Assembly (NCBI GenBank): GCA_002483865.1
Contig: DLIT01000046.1
Coordinates: forward strand, 7,495-12,656
Source of the DNA: Brevundimonas sp. UBA7635
GTDB lineage: Bacteria > Pseudomonadota > Alphaproteobacteria > Caulobacterales > Caulobacteraceae
Reading direction: 5' to 3'
Length of the DNA stretch: 5,162 nucleotides
Shown one piece after another: positions 1-5,162 of this stretch; the first letter of the stretch is position 1; each line of letters starts with the position of its first letter. Below the pieces are notes generated by a model. The model had not been told where the DNA came from, searched no databases, and saw only the letters and a program-made list of their open reading frames with translations. Both the position numbers and the translations under genes were made by a program.

Positions 1-531
1 GGCCTGATCCGCACCATGGTGATCGGAGCCTTCATGAGCCCGGTTTCCAACCTGGTCTTTGCCTGGCTGGCGACCCAGGGCCCCGACATGTTCGCCCTGT
101 TCGTCGCCATCGGGGTCGACAACTCGGCTACCGGCTACGCGGGCACGGCCCTGATCGCCTATATGTCCAGCCTGACCAGTATCGGCTTTACCGCCACCCA
201 GTATGCCCTGTTCACCAGCCTCTATGCCCTGCCCGGCAAGCTGATCGCCTCACAGTCGGGCCGCATTGTCGAGGCCTCGGCCCGGGCGGCTGAGGCCGGG
301 GGGCCGTTTGCCGCGCTGAAAGGCCTGTTCACCCGCCTGCCCGCAGGCTCCTTGGTCGAGGGGGCGGCAACCAGTGGTGTGACCCCTGCGGCGCTGGGGG
401 CGGGCTATGTGGTCTTCTTCCTCTATTCCTTCGTGATCGGGGTCTTTGCCGTTGTCCTGGCCTTTGTCGTGGCCGCGAAGCAGACCGCGCTCCAGGCCCG
501 CCGGGCCCTGTCCGGTGAAGGCGACGGCTGA
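1..531 (+). CDS. ampG: AmpG-like MFS permease (PAT family), C-terminal part; 5' end outside window
   Basis: The reading frame is open from the first base and gives 176 residues to a TGA stop. It is the C-terminal third or so of an inner-membrane transporter of the AmpG/PAT branch of the major facilitator superfamily. Proven members carry anhydro-muropeptides from periplasm to cytoplasm for peptidoglycan recycling and beta-lactamase induction. Numbered from the first visible codon, D40-N41 opens a helix, then GTALIAYMSSLT (about 48-59) and TATQYALFTSLYALPGK (about 64-80), which match the conserved AmpG stretch of the type 'GTaafayms..t...fsATQfALlsSl'. A longer polar, Ala/Gly-rich loop (about 91-130) precedes a last hydrophobic helix (about 131-157) and a short basic cytoplasmic tail. 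An in-frame ATG at 16 is internal to a membrane helix and is not the real start. Family assignment is fairly firm; the exact substrate cannot be told from this part, and paralogues of unknown substrate exist in this family. Confidence 0.78.
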   Translation, partial: GLIRTMVIGAFMSPVSNLVFAWLATQGPDMFALFVAIGVDNSATGYAGTALIAYMSSLTSIGFTATQYALFTSLYALPGKLIASQSGRIVEASARAAEAGGPFAALKGLFTRLPAGSLVEGAATSGVTPAALGAGYVVFFLYSFVIGVFAVVLAFVVAAKQTALQARRALSGEGDG

Positions 532-563
532 AACGAAAAGAGGCGGCCTGGGCAGGCCGCCTC
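531..563 (-). terminator. Intrinsic terminator hairpin between convergent ampG-like gene and maeB
   Basis: A perfect 9-bp inverted repeat, AGGCGGCCT (541-549) and AGGCCGCCT (554-562), has a 4-base loop and one more G-C pair at 540/563. Read on the - strand the stem is followed by CTTTTCGTTT, a T-rich tail typical of rho-independent termination, so it should end maeB transcripts 28 bases past the maeB stop. On the + strand it starts 9 bases after the permease stop, but the bases that follow (TCCAACCTT) are not a T run. It may therefore act on that strand only weakly or as a 3' stabilising stem. Confidence 0.8.
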
Positions 564-590
564 CAACCTTGATCAGGGAATGAGCCGGGC

Positions 591-2867
591 TCAGTCCTGG
601 GCCGAGCCCTCGCCATAGGCGGCAAAGGTGGCGGCGGTCATGATCTCGCTGACCGAGGCACCCAGGGGCACGATTTGCACCGACTTCTCCAGGCCCACCA
701 GCAGAGGCCCGATGACGGTCGCCGCGCCCAGAGACTGCACCAGGCGGGTTGAGATGGCCGCCGAATGAATGGCTGGCATGACCAGGACATTGGCATCGCC
801 GGTCAGGCGCATGAACGGGTAGTTGGCGCGGGCCTCGGGGTTGAGCGCCAGCTCGGGCGGCATCTCGCCCTCGTATTCGAAGTCCACATCCATGCCGTCC
901 AGGATGCGGATGGCCTCGCGCACCTTCTCGCCGCGATCGCCGGGGGGATCACCAAAGGTCGAGTAGCTGAGGAAGGCGACGCGCGGCGTGCGGCCCAGCT
1001 TACGCACGGTGGCGGCGGCCTTGATGGCGATTTCGGCCAGCTCGGCGGCATTGGGCAGTTCGTGGATCGAGGTGTCGGCCACGAACAGGGTGCGACCGCG
1101 CGCCAGCAGGATCGACAGGCCGATCATCCGGTCCTTGACGTCCAGGACGCGGCGGACTTCCTTCAGGGCCATGTTGAAGTTGCGGGTAACGCCCGTGACC
1201 ATGGCCTCGGCATCGCCGCGCGCGATCATGGTGGCACCGAAATAGTTGCGGTCCTGGTTGATCATGCGCTGCACGTCGCGGCGCAGATAGCCGCGGCGGT
1301 TCAGGCGCTGATAGAGCCAGTCGGTATATTCGGCATTGCGGCCCGAGTTGCGGGCGTTCACGACCTCGATGCCCAGATCGTCAAACACCATGCCGGCCTC
1401 GGTGGCGTTCTGGCGGATCAGGTCTTCGCGGCCCACCAGGATGGGGGTGCCCAGCTCGGCCTGCTTGAAGGCCCAGGCGGCGCGGATGACGGACGGCTCC
1501 TCGCCCTCGGCAAAGACCACGCGCTGCTTGGGTCCTGACCGCACGGTCGAGGATATCTTCTGCATCAGGGCGGCCGACGGATCGACGCGCTGGCGCAGCG
1601 AGATGCGATAGGCCTCCATGTCCTCGATGGGCTTGCGCGCCACGCCCGAGGCAACGGCGGCCTGGGCCACGAAGGGCGGGATGTACCAGATCAGGCGGGG
1701 GTCGAACGGGGTCGGGATGATGTATTCCGGGCCGAACTTCAGCTTGCGACCGCGATAGGCGGCGGCCACCTCGTCCGGCACGTCCTCGCGGGCCAGGGCG
1801 GCCAGGGCATGGGCGCAGGCGATCTTCATCTCGTGATTGATCTGGCGGGCGCGCACATCCAGGGCACCACGGAACAGATAGGGGAAGGCCAGGACGTTAT
1901 TGACTTGGTTCACATAGTCCGAGCGACCCGTGGCGATGATGGCGTCCGAACGCACCGACTTGACGTCTTCGGGCGTGATTTCCGGATCGGGGTTGGCCAT
2001 GGCGAAGATGATCGGATTGGGTGCCATCGAGGCGACCATTTCCTTGGTGATCGCGCCCTTGGCCGACAGACCCAGAACCACATCGGCGCCCACCATGGCC
2101 TCGGCCAGGGTGCGGTGCGGGGTGTCGGTCGCGTGGGCGGCCTGCCACTGTGAGACGTTGTCGCGGCCCGGATAGATGACACCCTGGCGGTCGCAGATGA
2201 TGGTGTTCTCGGGCTTGACGCCGGCGGCCTTCATCAGGGCGATCGACGACAGGCCGGCAGCCCCGGCACCGGATAGAACCACCCGCACGTCTTCGAGCTT
2301 CTTGCCGACGATATGGCAGGCGTTGATCAGGCCGGCGGTCGAGATGATGGCCGTGCCATGCTGGTCGTCGTGGAAGACCGGGATGTCCAGCAGGTCCTGC
2401 AGCTGGGCTTCGATCTCGAAGCATTCGGGGGACTTGATGTCCTCAAGGTTGATGCCGCCCCAGGTGTCGCCGATGTTCTTGACGACGGTGATGAACTCGT
2501 CAGGGTCGGTGGTCTTCACCTCGACGTCAAAGCTGTCGACATCGGCGAAGCGTTTGAACAGGACCGACTTGCCCTCCATCACCGGCTTGGAGGCCATGTG
2601 ACCAAGGTTGCCGAGGCCCAGGATGGCCGTGCCGTTCGAGATTACCGCAACAATATTGCCCTTGGACGTATAGTCATAGGCCTTGTCCGGGTCGGCCGCG
2701 ATGTCCAGCACCGGAACCGCCACGCCTGGCGAATAGGCCAGGGACAGGTCACGTTGGGTCGCCATGGGCTTCGTCGGGGCCATGGAGATCTTGCCCGGTG
2801 ACGGTACGGCGTGGAACTCCCGAGCATCGTCGTCAGAAAAGGTCTGTTTGTCGGTCAGTTCGGGCAT
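591..2867 (-). CDS. maeB: NADP-dependent malic enzyme, chimeric malic enzyme/phosphotransacetylase-like type
   Basis: This 758-residue protein should convert malate to pyruvate and CO2 with reduction of NAD(P), in the cytoplasm, linking the TCA cycle to pyruvate and NADPH supply. The malic enzyme N-terminal domain (about 20-160) has the catalytic tyrosine in LAYSPGVA (Y45), the catalytic lysine in MEGKSVLFKRFA (K100), and metal ligands in NLEDI (E142, D143) and FHDDQHGTA (D168). The nucleotide-binding domain (about 165-410) has the glycine-rich SGAGAAG (199-205), ANPDPE (291-296) and TGRSDYVNQVNNVLAFP (313-329). Residues from about 430 to the end form the phosphotransacetylase-like domain, known in this family to serve oligomer assembly and acetyl-CoA response rather than catalysis. 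Length and N-terminus match E. coli MaeB (about 759), which supports this ATG; the ribosome binding site is weak (GAG 6 bases before the ATG). Cofactor choice (NADP versus NAD, as in the rhizobial TME and DME pair) cannot be decided by eye. Confidence 0.95.
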   Translation of the reverse strand: MPELTDKQTFSDDDAREFHAVPSPGKISMAPTKPMATQRDLSLAYSPGVAVPVLDIAADPDKAYDYTSKGNIVAVISNGTAILGLGNLGHMASKPVMEGKSVLFKRFADVDSFDVEVKTTDPDEFITVVKNIGDTWGGINLEDIKSPECFEIEAQLQDLLDIPVFHDDQHGTAIISTAGLINACHIVGKKLEDVRVVLSGAGAAGLSSIALMKAAGVKPENTIICDRQGVIYPGRDNVSQWQAAHATDTPHRTLAEAMVGADVVLGLSAKGAITKEMVASMAPNPIIFAMANPDPEITPEDVKSVRSDAIIATGRSDYVNQVNNVLAFPYLFRGALDVRARQINHEMKIACAHALAALAREDVPDEVAAAYRGRKLKFGPEYIIPTPFDPRLIWYIPPFVAQAAVASGVARKPIEDMEAYRISLRQRVDPSAALMQKISSTVRSGPKQRVVFAEGEEPSVIRAAWAFKQAELGTPILVGREDLIRQNATEAGMVFDDLGIEVVNARNSGRNAEYTDWLYQRLNRRGYLRRDVQRMINQDRNYFGATMIARGDAEAMVTGVTRNFNMALKEVRRVLDVKDRMIGLSILLARGRTLFVADTSIHELPNAAELAEIAIKAAATVRKLGRTPRVAFLSYSTFGDPPGDRGEKVREAIRILDGMDVDFEYEGEMPPELALNPEARANYPFMRLTGDANVLVMPAIHSAAISTRLVQSLGAATVIGPLLVGLEKSVQIVPLGASVSEIMTAATFAAYGEGSAQD

Positions 2868-2897
2868 GGTGATCTCGGTTAGGGCAGGCGCCCCTCG

Positions 2898-2944
2898 TTC
2901 CTAGTTGGTGGAATCGGGCAGGACAACCATTGCCGCTGCGTCAA
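2898..2944 (-). promoter_or_regulatory. Candidate maeB promoter region
   Basis: The 117-base gap between dapF and maeB is long enough for a separate maeB promoter. Two weak candidates can be read on the - strand. One pairs TTGTCC (2921-2926) with TAGGAA (2898-2903) across a 17-base spacer, about 30 bases before the maeB ATG. The other is TTGACG (2939-2944), which matches the Caulobacter housekeeping -35 element TTGACG but has no good GCTANAWC-like -10 at the expected distance. Neither is strong, and read-through from dapF remains possible because no clear terminator follows the dapF stop. Confidence 0.3.
2911..2915. promoter_or_regulatory. GANTC (CcrM methylation) site upstream of maeB
   Basis: GAATC lies 44 to 48 bases upstream of the maeB ATG, inside the spacer of the better promoter candidate. 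In Caulobacterales GANTC is methylated by CcrM once per cell cycle, and GcrA-controlled promoters often carry a site. It is the only intergenic GANTC in the window; the other two (3512-3516 in dapF, 4036-4040 in the channel gene) are in coding sequence. The motif is plain in the sequence; a regulatory role is an inference and depends on the organism having CcrM. Confidence 0.4.
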
Positions 2945-2984
2945 CTTCAGTCATTTCGGGGATTTGGCCTTCTGAAACGCAAAT

Positions 2985-3830
2985 TTATGGCAAAGCCAGC
3001 TGGCCTCTACCCTCAATCTCGACGGGGCCCGTCATATAGACGTGGCCATCGACCTCATCCCAGCGGATGGCCAGTTCCCCGCCATCGACGATGACCTTGG
3101 CCGAGCGATCCGTCAGACCGCGCCGGGCTGCCGCGACCAGGGCCGCGCAGGCCCCCGTTCCGCAAGCCAGGGTCAGGCCCGCGCCCCGCTCCCATACCCG
3201 TAACCGGATATGCTCGCGGTCGATGACCTTGGCAAAGCCGACGTTGACCCCTTCAGGGAACAGCGGATGATGTTCGATCAGGGAGCCCGAGCCACGTACA
3301 AAGGCGTCGTCCTGCTGGTCGGTGAAGAAGACGACGTGCGGATTGCCCATGGATACTGCGCCGGGCGTGTGCAGGACCGGGGCGTCGATCGGGCCGACCT
3401 GAAGCTCAATGCCCCGGGTGTCCATGTCTTGAGCCAGAGGGATTTGGCTCCAGTCCAGGCGCGGAACGCCCATGTCCACGGTAATAAGATGCGGCCCGGC
3501 CTTGCGGGCGAGAGTCGGTCCAGCGGCGGTGTCGATGATTACCTCGGCCTTGCCGGTCGCCTCCAGCATCAGCCAGCCGACGCAGCGCAGGGCATTGCCG
3601 CAGGTCTCGACCATGGAGCCATCGGCGTTCCATACCCGCATGAAGGCGTCTGCCCCTTCGGCCGGTTCAATGCCAATCAACTGGTCAAACCCGCCAATCC
3701 CGGCCTCGGACGACGCCAGGGCGCGTACCTCCTCGGCAGTAGGCCGAAAGGCCTGCTCGAATGCCTGAACAAGGATGAAGGCGTTTCCGGCACCGTTCAT
3801 GCGGATATAGGGGCGAGCGGTCTGGGTCAT
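2985..3830 (-). CDS. dapF: Diaminopimelate epimerase
   Basis: The 281-residue product should interconvert LL- and meso-diaminopimelate in the cytoplasm, the step before lysine formation and the source of the meso-DAP of peptidoglycan. It is a PLP-independent two-cysteine racemase. Both catalytic cysteines are visible: C77 in NADGSMVETCGNALRC and C223 in ACGTGAC. Other family marks are N16 in MNGAGNAF, GNPH (162-165), N196 in GVNVGFA, and E214-R215 in WERGAG. The commoner GNDF is GNAF here, so Asp is replaced by Ala. Length fits the family (about 270-290). I chose the ATG at 3828-3830 because the family begins only a few residues before the MNG.GN motif. In-frame alternatives upstream are ATG at 3861-3863 and GTG at 3873-3875, which would add 11 or 15 unconserved residues. 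No start has a strong ribosome binding site; GGTG lies 5 bases before the chosen one. maeB follows on the same strand after 117 bases. Confidence 0.93.
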   Translation of the reverse strand: MTQTARPYIRMNGAGNAFILVQAFEQAFRPTAEEVRALASSEAGIGGFDQLIGIEPAEGADAFMRVWNADGSMVETCGNALRCVGWLMLEATGKAEVIIDTAAGPTLARKAGPHLITVDMGVPRLDWSQIPLAQDMDTRGIELQVGPIDAPVLHTPGAVSMGNPHVVFFTDQQDDAFVRGSGSLIEHHPLFPEGVNVGFAKVIDREHIRLRVWERGAGLTLACGTGACAALVAAARRGLTDRSAKVIVDGGELAIRWDEVDGHVYMTGPVEIEGRGQLALP

Positions 3831-3877
3831 GGCGACACCATATAGGAATTCGCCCCGGTTCATGTATCGCTGCACGA
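3831..3877. promoter_or_regulatory. Short divergent intergenic region between dapF and channel gene
   Basis: With the chosen dapF start, 47 bases separate two divergent start codons, too few for two complete non-overlapping promoters. The region must share promoter DNA or extend into one coding sequence. A TATAGG stretch (3841-3846, + strand) and TATATG on the - strand just before the dapF ATG are the only -10-like elements, and neither has a recognisable -35 at 16 to 18 bases. The - strand element sits so close to the dapF ATG that a leaderless or very short-leader transcript would result. No palindromic operator was seen. Confidence 0.35.
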
Positions 3878-4681
3878 ATGGAGCATGAAAACAGCCTGTC
3901 CGGTGCCCATGGCCCCCTGAGGCTCAAGGCCCGCCTGCGATATCTCTATCATGGCTCGCGGCCCCCGGCGGTGCGGTTCCGCCTCGCCGTCATCCTGCTC
4001 GACATCCTGATCATCGGCTTCTTCCTGGCCGCCCCGATTCTGAAGGAAGCCGGCTGGGCCTTCTATGTCCTGGACTATCTGATCGCCCTGGTTCTGGGTG
4101 TGGACCTGGCTGCCCGGGCCTATGCCTATTCGGACCTGAAGTCCTGGCTGAAGCAGCCTATTGTCTGGATCGACCTCTTTGTCCTTCTGACCCTGCTCTT
4201 CCCGGTCTGGCTGGCCAACCTCGGCTTCCTGCGTTTGCTTCGCCTGTGGAGCCTGCTGAACAGCGAATTCTTCTGGCGCACCGTGGGGCGGCGTTATGAC
4301 GACAGTCGGGTCGAGGAAATTGTCCGTGCCCTGGCGGCCCTGTTGACCTTCCTCTTTGTCACCACTGGCTTCGTCTATGCCTATTTCCGGGGCAAGGCCG
4401 AGCATATCAACGGCTACCTGGACGCCCTCTATTTCACCGTGGCGACCCTGACGACCACGGGCTTTGGAGACATCACCCTGCCTGGCAACTGGGGGCGGCT
4501 GATCTCGATCGTCATCATGCTGGTGGGCATTACCCTGTTCATCCGCCTGGCCCAGACCCTGCTGCGACCGCACAAGGTGCGCTTCCCCTGCCCGACCTGC
4601 GGTCTGCAGAAGCATGACCCCGATGCGGTCCATTGCAAGGCGTGCGGCCAGATACTCAGCATTCCCGACGAGGACGATTGA
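3878..4681 (+). CDS. Voltage-gated-type ion (K+) channel protein with C-terminal zinc ribbon
   Basis: The 267-residue protein has the layout of a six-helix, single-pore-loop potassium channel of the inner membrane. Predicted helices: S1 about 36-55, S2 about 61-82, S3 about 94-113 with the conserved aspartate in VWIDLFVLL (D99), a short S4-like segment about 115-128 carrying R119 and R122, S5 about 148-170, pore helix about 181-191 and S6 about 206-228. The selectivity filter reads TTTGFGD (192-198) in place of the canonical TTVGYGD, so ion preference is uncertain although K+ is likely. The cytoplasmic tail ends in two CxxC pairs (C238/C241 and C253/C256, 11 residues between), a zinc-ribbon pattern. 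S4 has few arginines, so voltage sensing may be weak. The ATG is the only reasonable in-frame start; no Shine-Dalgarno sequence precedes it. It diverges from dapF, and the role of the channel in the cell is unknown. Confidence 0.85.
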   Translation: MEHENSLSGAHGPLRLKARLRYLYHGSRPPAVRFRLAVILLDILIIGFFLAAPILKEAGWAFYVLDYLIALVLGVDLAARAYAYSDLKSWLKQPIVWIDLFVLLTLLFPVWLANLGFLRLLRLWSLLNSEFFWRTVGRRYDDSRVEEIVRALAALLTFLFVTTGFVYAYFRGKAEHINGYLDALYFTVATLTTTGFGDITLPGNWGRLISIVIMLVGITLFIRLAQTLLRPHKVRFPCPTCGLQKHDPDAVHCKACGQILSIPDEDD

Positions 4682-4705
4682 CGGCACGCACATGACAATC
4701 TTGTA

Positions 4706-4758
4706 AGGTTGCCGCGACTTGTCCCCGCTTCGGCATCTGGCCAAGGTGCCCGCAACCT
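4706..4758 (+). repeat. Imperfect inverted repeat in leader of the peptidase gene
   Basis: AGGTTGC (4706-4712) and GCAACCT (4752-4758) are perfect 7-base complements 39 bases apart. A second, shorter pair, GGCA (4732-4735) and TGCC (4747-4750), lies inside the loop next to the right arm, so a branched leader RNA is possible. The right arm ends 2 bases before the ribosome binding site. No T run follows directly, so it is not a standard terminator for the channel gene. Repeats this short can arise by chance in GC-rich DNA. Confidence 0.3.
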
Positions 4759-4760
4759 AT

Positions 4761-4766
4761 AGGGAG
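4761..4766 (+). promoter_or_regulatory. Ribosome binding site of the S9A peptidase gene
   Basis: AGGGAG lies 10 bases before the ATG at 4777. It is the clearest Shine-Dalgarno sequence in the window and supports that start, which also opens with a signal peptide. The rest of the 95-base gap after the channel gene shows no convincing -35/-10 pair and no terminator; a small ACAA-TC-TTGT palindrome is present at 4695-4704. Confidence 0.6.
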
Positions 4767-4776
4767 CTTTTTGTTC

Positions 4777-5162
4777 ATGATCCGCCCGTTGGCCTCAATG
4801 GCCGCCCTTCTGCTTGCTGCCGGAGCAGCCCCCCTCGCCATGGCCCAAACGTCCTCACCTGTCTCTGCTGCCCGTGATTTCGCCACCAGTGATGCTACCG
4901 ATCCCTATCTGTGGCTTGAGGAGATCGGCGGCGAGCAGGTCGATGCCTGGATTGCCCAGAAGAACCAGCATTCCCTGGGGACCCTGCAGTCTGACCCCCT
5001 CTATGAGACCCTGCATCAGCAGGCGCTGGACATCGTCCAGTCACGCGACCGGATCCCCTCGCCGGGCTTCACCCACGAGGGCCGGATCGACAACTTCTGG
5101 CAGGATGCCCAGCACGTGCGCGGTATCTGGCGCCGCACGACGATGGACAGCTATCTGAGCGC
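4777..5162 (+). CDS. Secreted prolyl oligopeptidase family (S9A) serine peptidase, N-terminal part; 3' end outside window
   Basis: The frame is open to the right edge and gives 128 complete codons. Residues 1-23 look like a Sec signal peptide: a short basic start (R3), a hydrophobic Ala/Leu core, and an AMA|Q signal peptidase I site after A23, so the enzyme should act in the periplasm or outside the cell. After a short linker, DPYLWLEEIGGEQVDAWI (about 43-60) matches the start of S9A prolyl oligopeptidases, whose N-terminus packs against the catalytic domain before the beta-propeller. The later stretch NFWQDAQHVRGIWRRTT (about 107-123) matches the family pattern 'YyFwqd..n.rGiwRRT'. Full members run to about 700 residues. 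The catalytic Ser/Asp/His domain lies outside the window, so activity and completeness cannot be checked. These enzymes cleave short peptides after proline. The start is supported by AGGGAG and the signal peptide. Confidence 0.85.
   Translation, partial: MIRPLASMAALLLAAGAAPLAMAQTSSPVSAARDFATSDATDPYLWLEEIGGEQVDAWIAQKNQHSLGTLQSDPLYETLHQQALDIVQSRDRIPSPGFTHEGRIDNFWQDAQHVRGIWRRTTMDSYLS

Noticed and set aside
765..1538. Long open frame (257 codons) on the + strand opposite maeB
   Set aside because: It lies entirely antisense to a highly conserved enzyme domain. Its His/Gly/Ala/Asp-rich composition is what the reverse of GC-rich coding DNA gives, and no motif or ribosome binding site was seen.
591..1580. 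Separate phosphate acetyltransferase gene
   Set aside because: The phosphotransacetylase-like region is in frame and continuous with the malic enzyme domain. Total length matches chimeric MaeB proteins, so this is the normal family architecture, not a novel fusion.
2882..2893. GGGC-AGGC-GCCC small hairpin upstream of maeB
   Set aside because: A four-base GC stem is common in such DNA; there is no T tail and no reason to call it an attenuator or operator.
3210..3845. 211-codon open frame on the + strand opposite dapF
   Set aside because: It is antisense to dapF, which has both catalytic cysteine motifs; there is no family resemblance or start signal.
3885..3920. Out-of-frame 11-residue mini-ORF (ATG to TGA) just inside the channel gene, next to a GGAG
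   Set aside because: GGAG is only one base from the ATG, too close to act as a ribosome binding site, and an ORF this short is expected by chance.
3860..4744. 294-codon open frame on the - strand opposite the channel gene
   Set aside because: It is longer than the channel gene itself, but its Gln/Gly/Glu/Asp-rich sequence is the typical mirror of Leu/Val/Phe membrane codons, and the sense frame has clear channel motifs.

Overview
The window looks like chromosomal DNA of a high-GC alphaproteobacterium, most plausibly of the order Caulobacterales (Caulobacter, Brevundimonas or Phenylobacterium type). This rests on GC-rich codon use, the type of the encoded proteins, and the scarcity of GANTC, the motif methylated by the cell-cycle methyltransferase CcrM; I count three sites by eye. 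The genus is an inference. There is no sign of a mobile element, CRISPR array, tRNA or rRNA, and all five genes look native.

Layout, left to right. (1) The 3' end of an AmpG-like muropeptide permease gene on the + strand runs off the left edge. (2) It converges on maeB, a full-length chimeric malic enzyme gene (malic enzyme plus phosphotransacetylase-like domain) on the - strand. A perfect GC hairpin lies between them and its T-rich side terminates maeB. (3) A 117-base gap upstream of maeB holds its likely promoter and one GANTC site. (4) dapF (diaminopimelate epimerase) is on the - strand, upstream of maeB. (5) A six-helix, voltage-gated-type potassium channel gene diverges from dapF. It has an altered selectivity filter and a C-terminal zinc ribbon. 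(6) After a 95-base gap with an inverted repeat and a good ribosome binding site, the 5' end of a gene for an exported prolyl oligopeptidase family (S9A) protein runs off the right edge.

The genes do not form one pathway. AmpG (recycling of wall fragments) and DapF (meso-diaminopimelate for lysine and peptidoglycan) both touch cell-wall metabolism, but they lie in separate, oppositely oriented units. MaeB draws malate from the TCA cycle to pyruvate. The channel and the peptidase look independent. I found no undescribed multi-gene system. The features most worth a second look are the zinc-ribbon channel, the GANTC site in the maeB promoter region, and the compact divergent dapF/channel start region.
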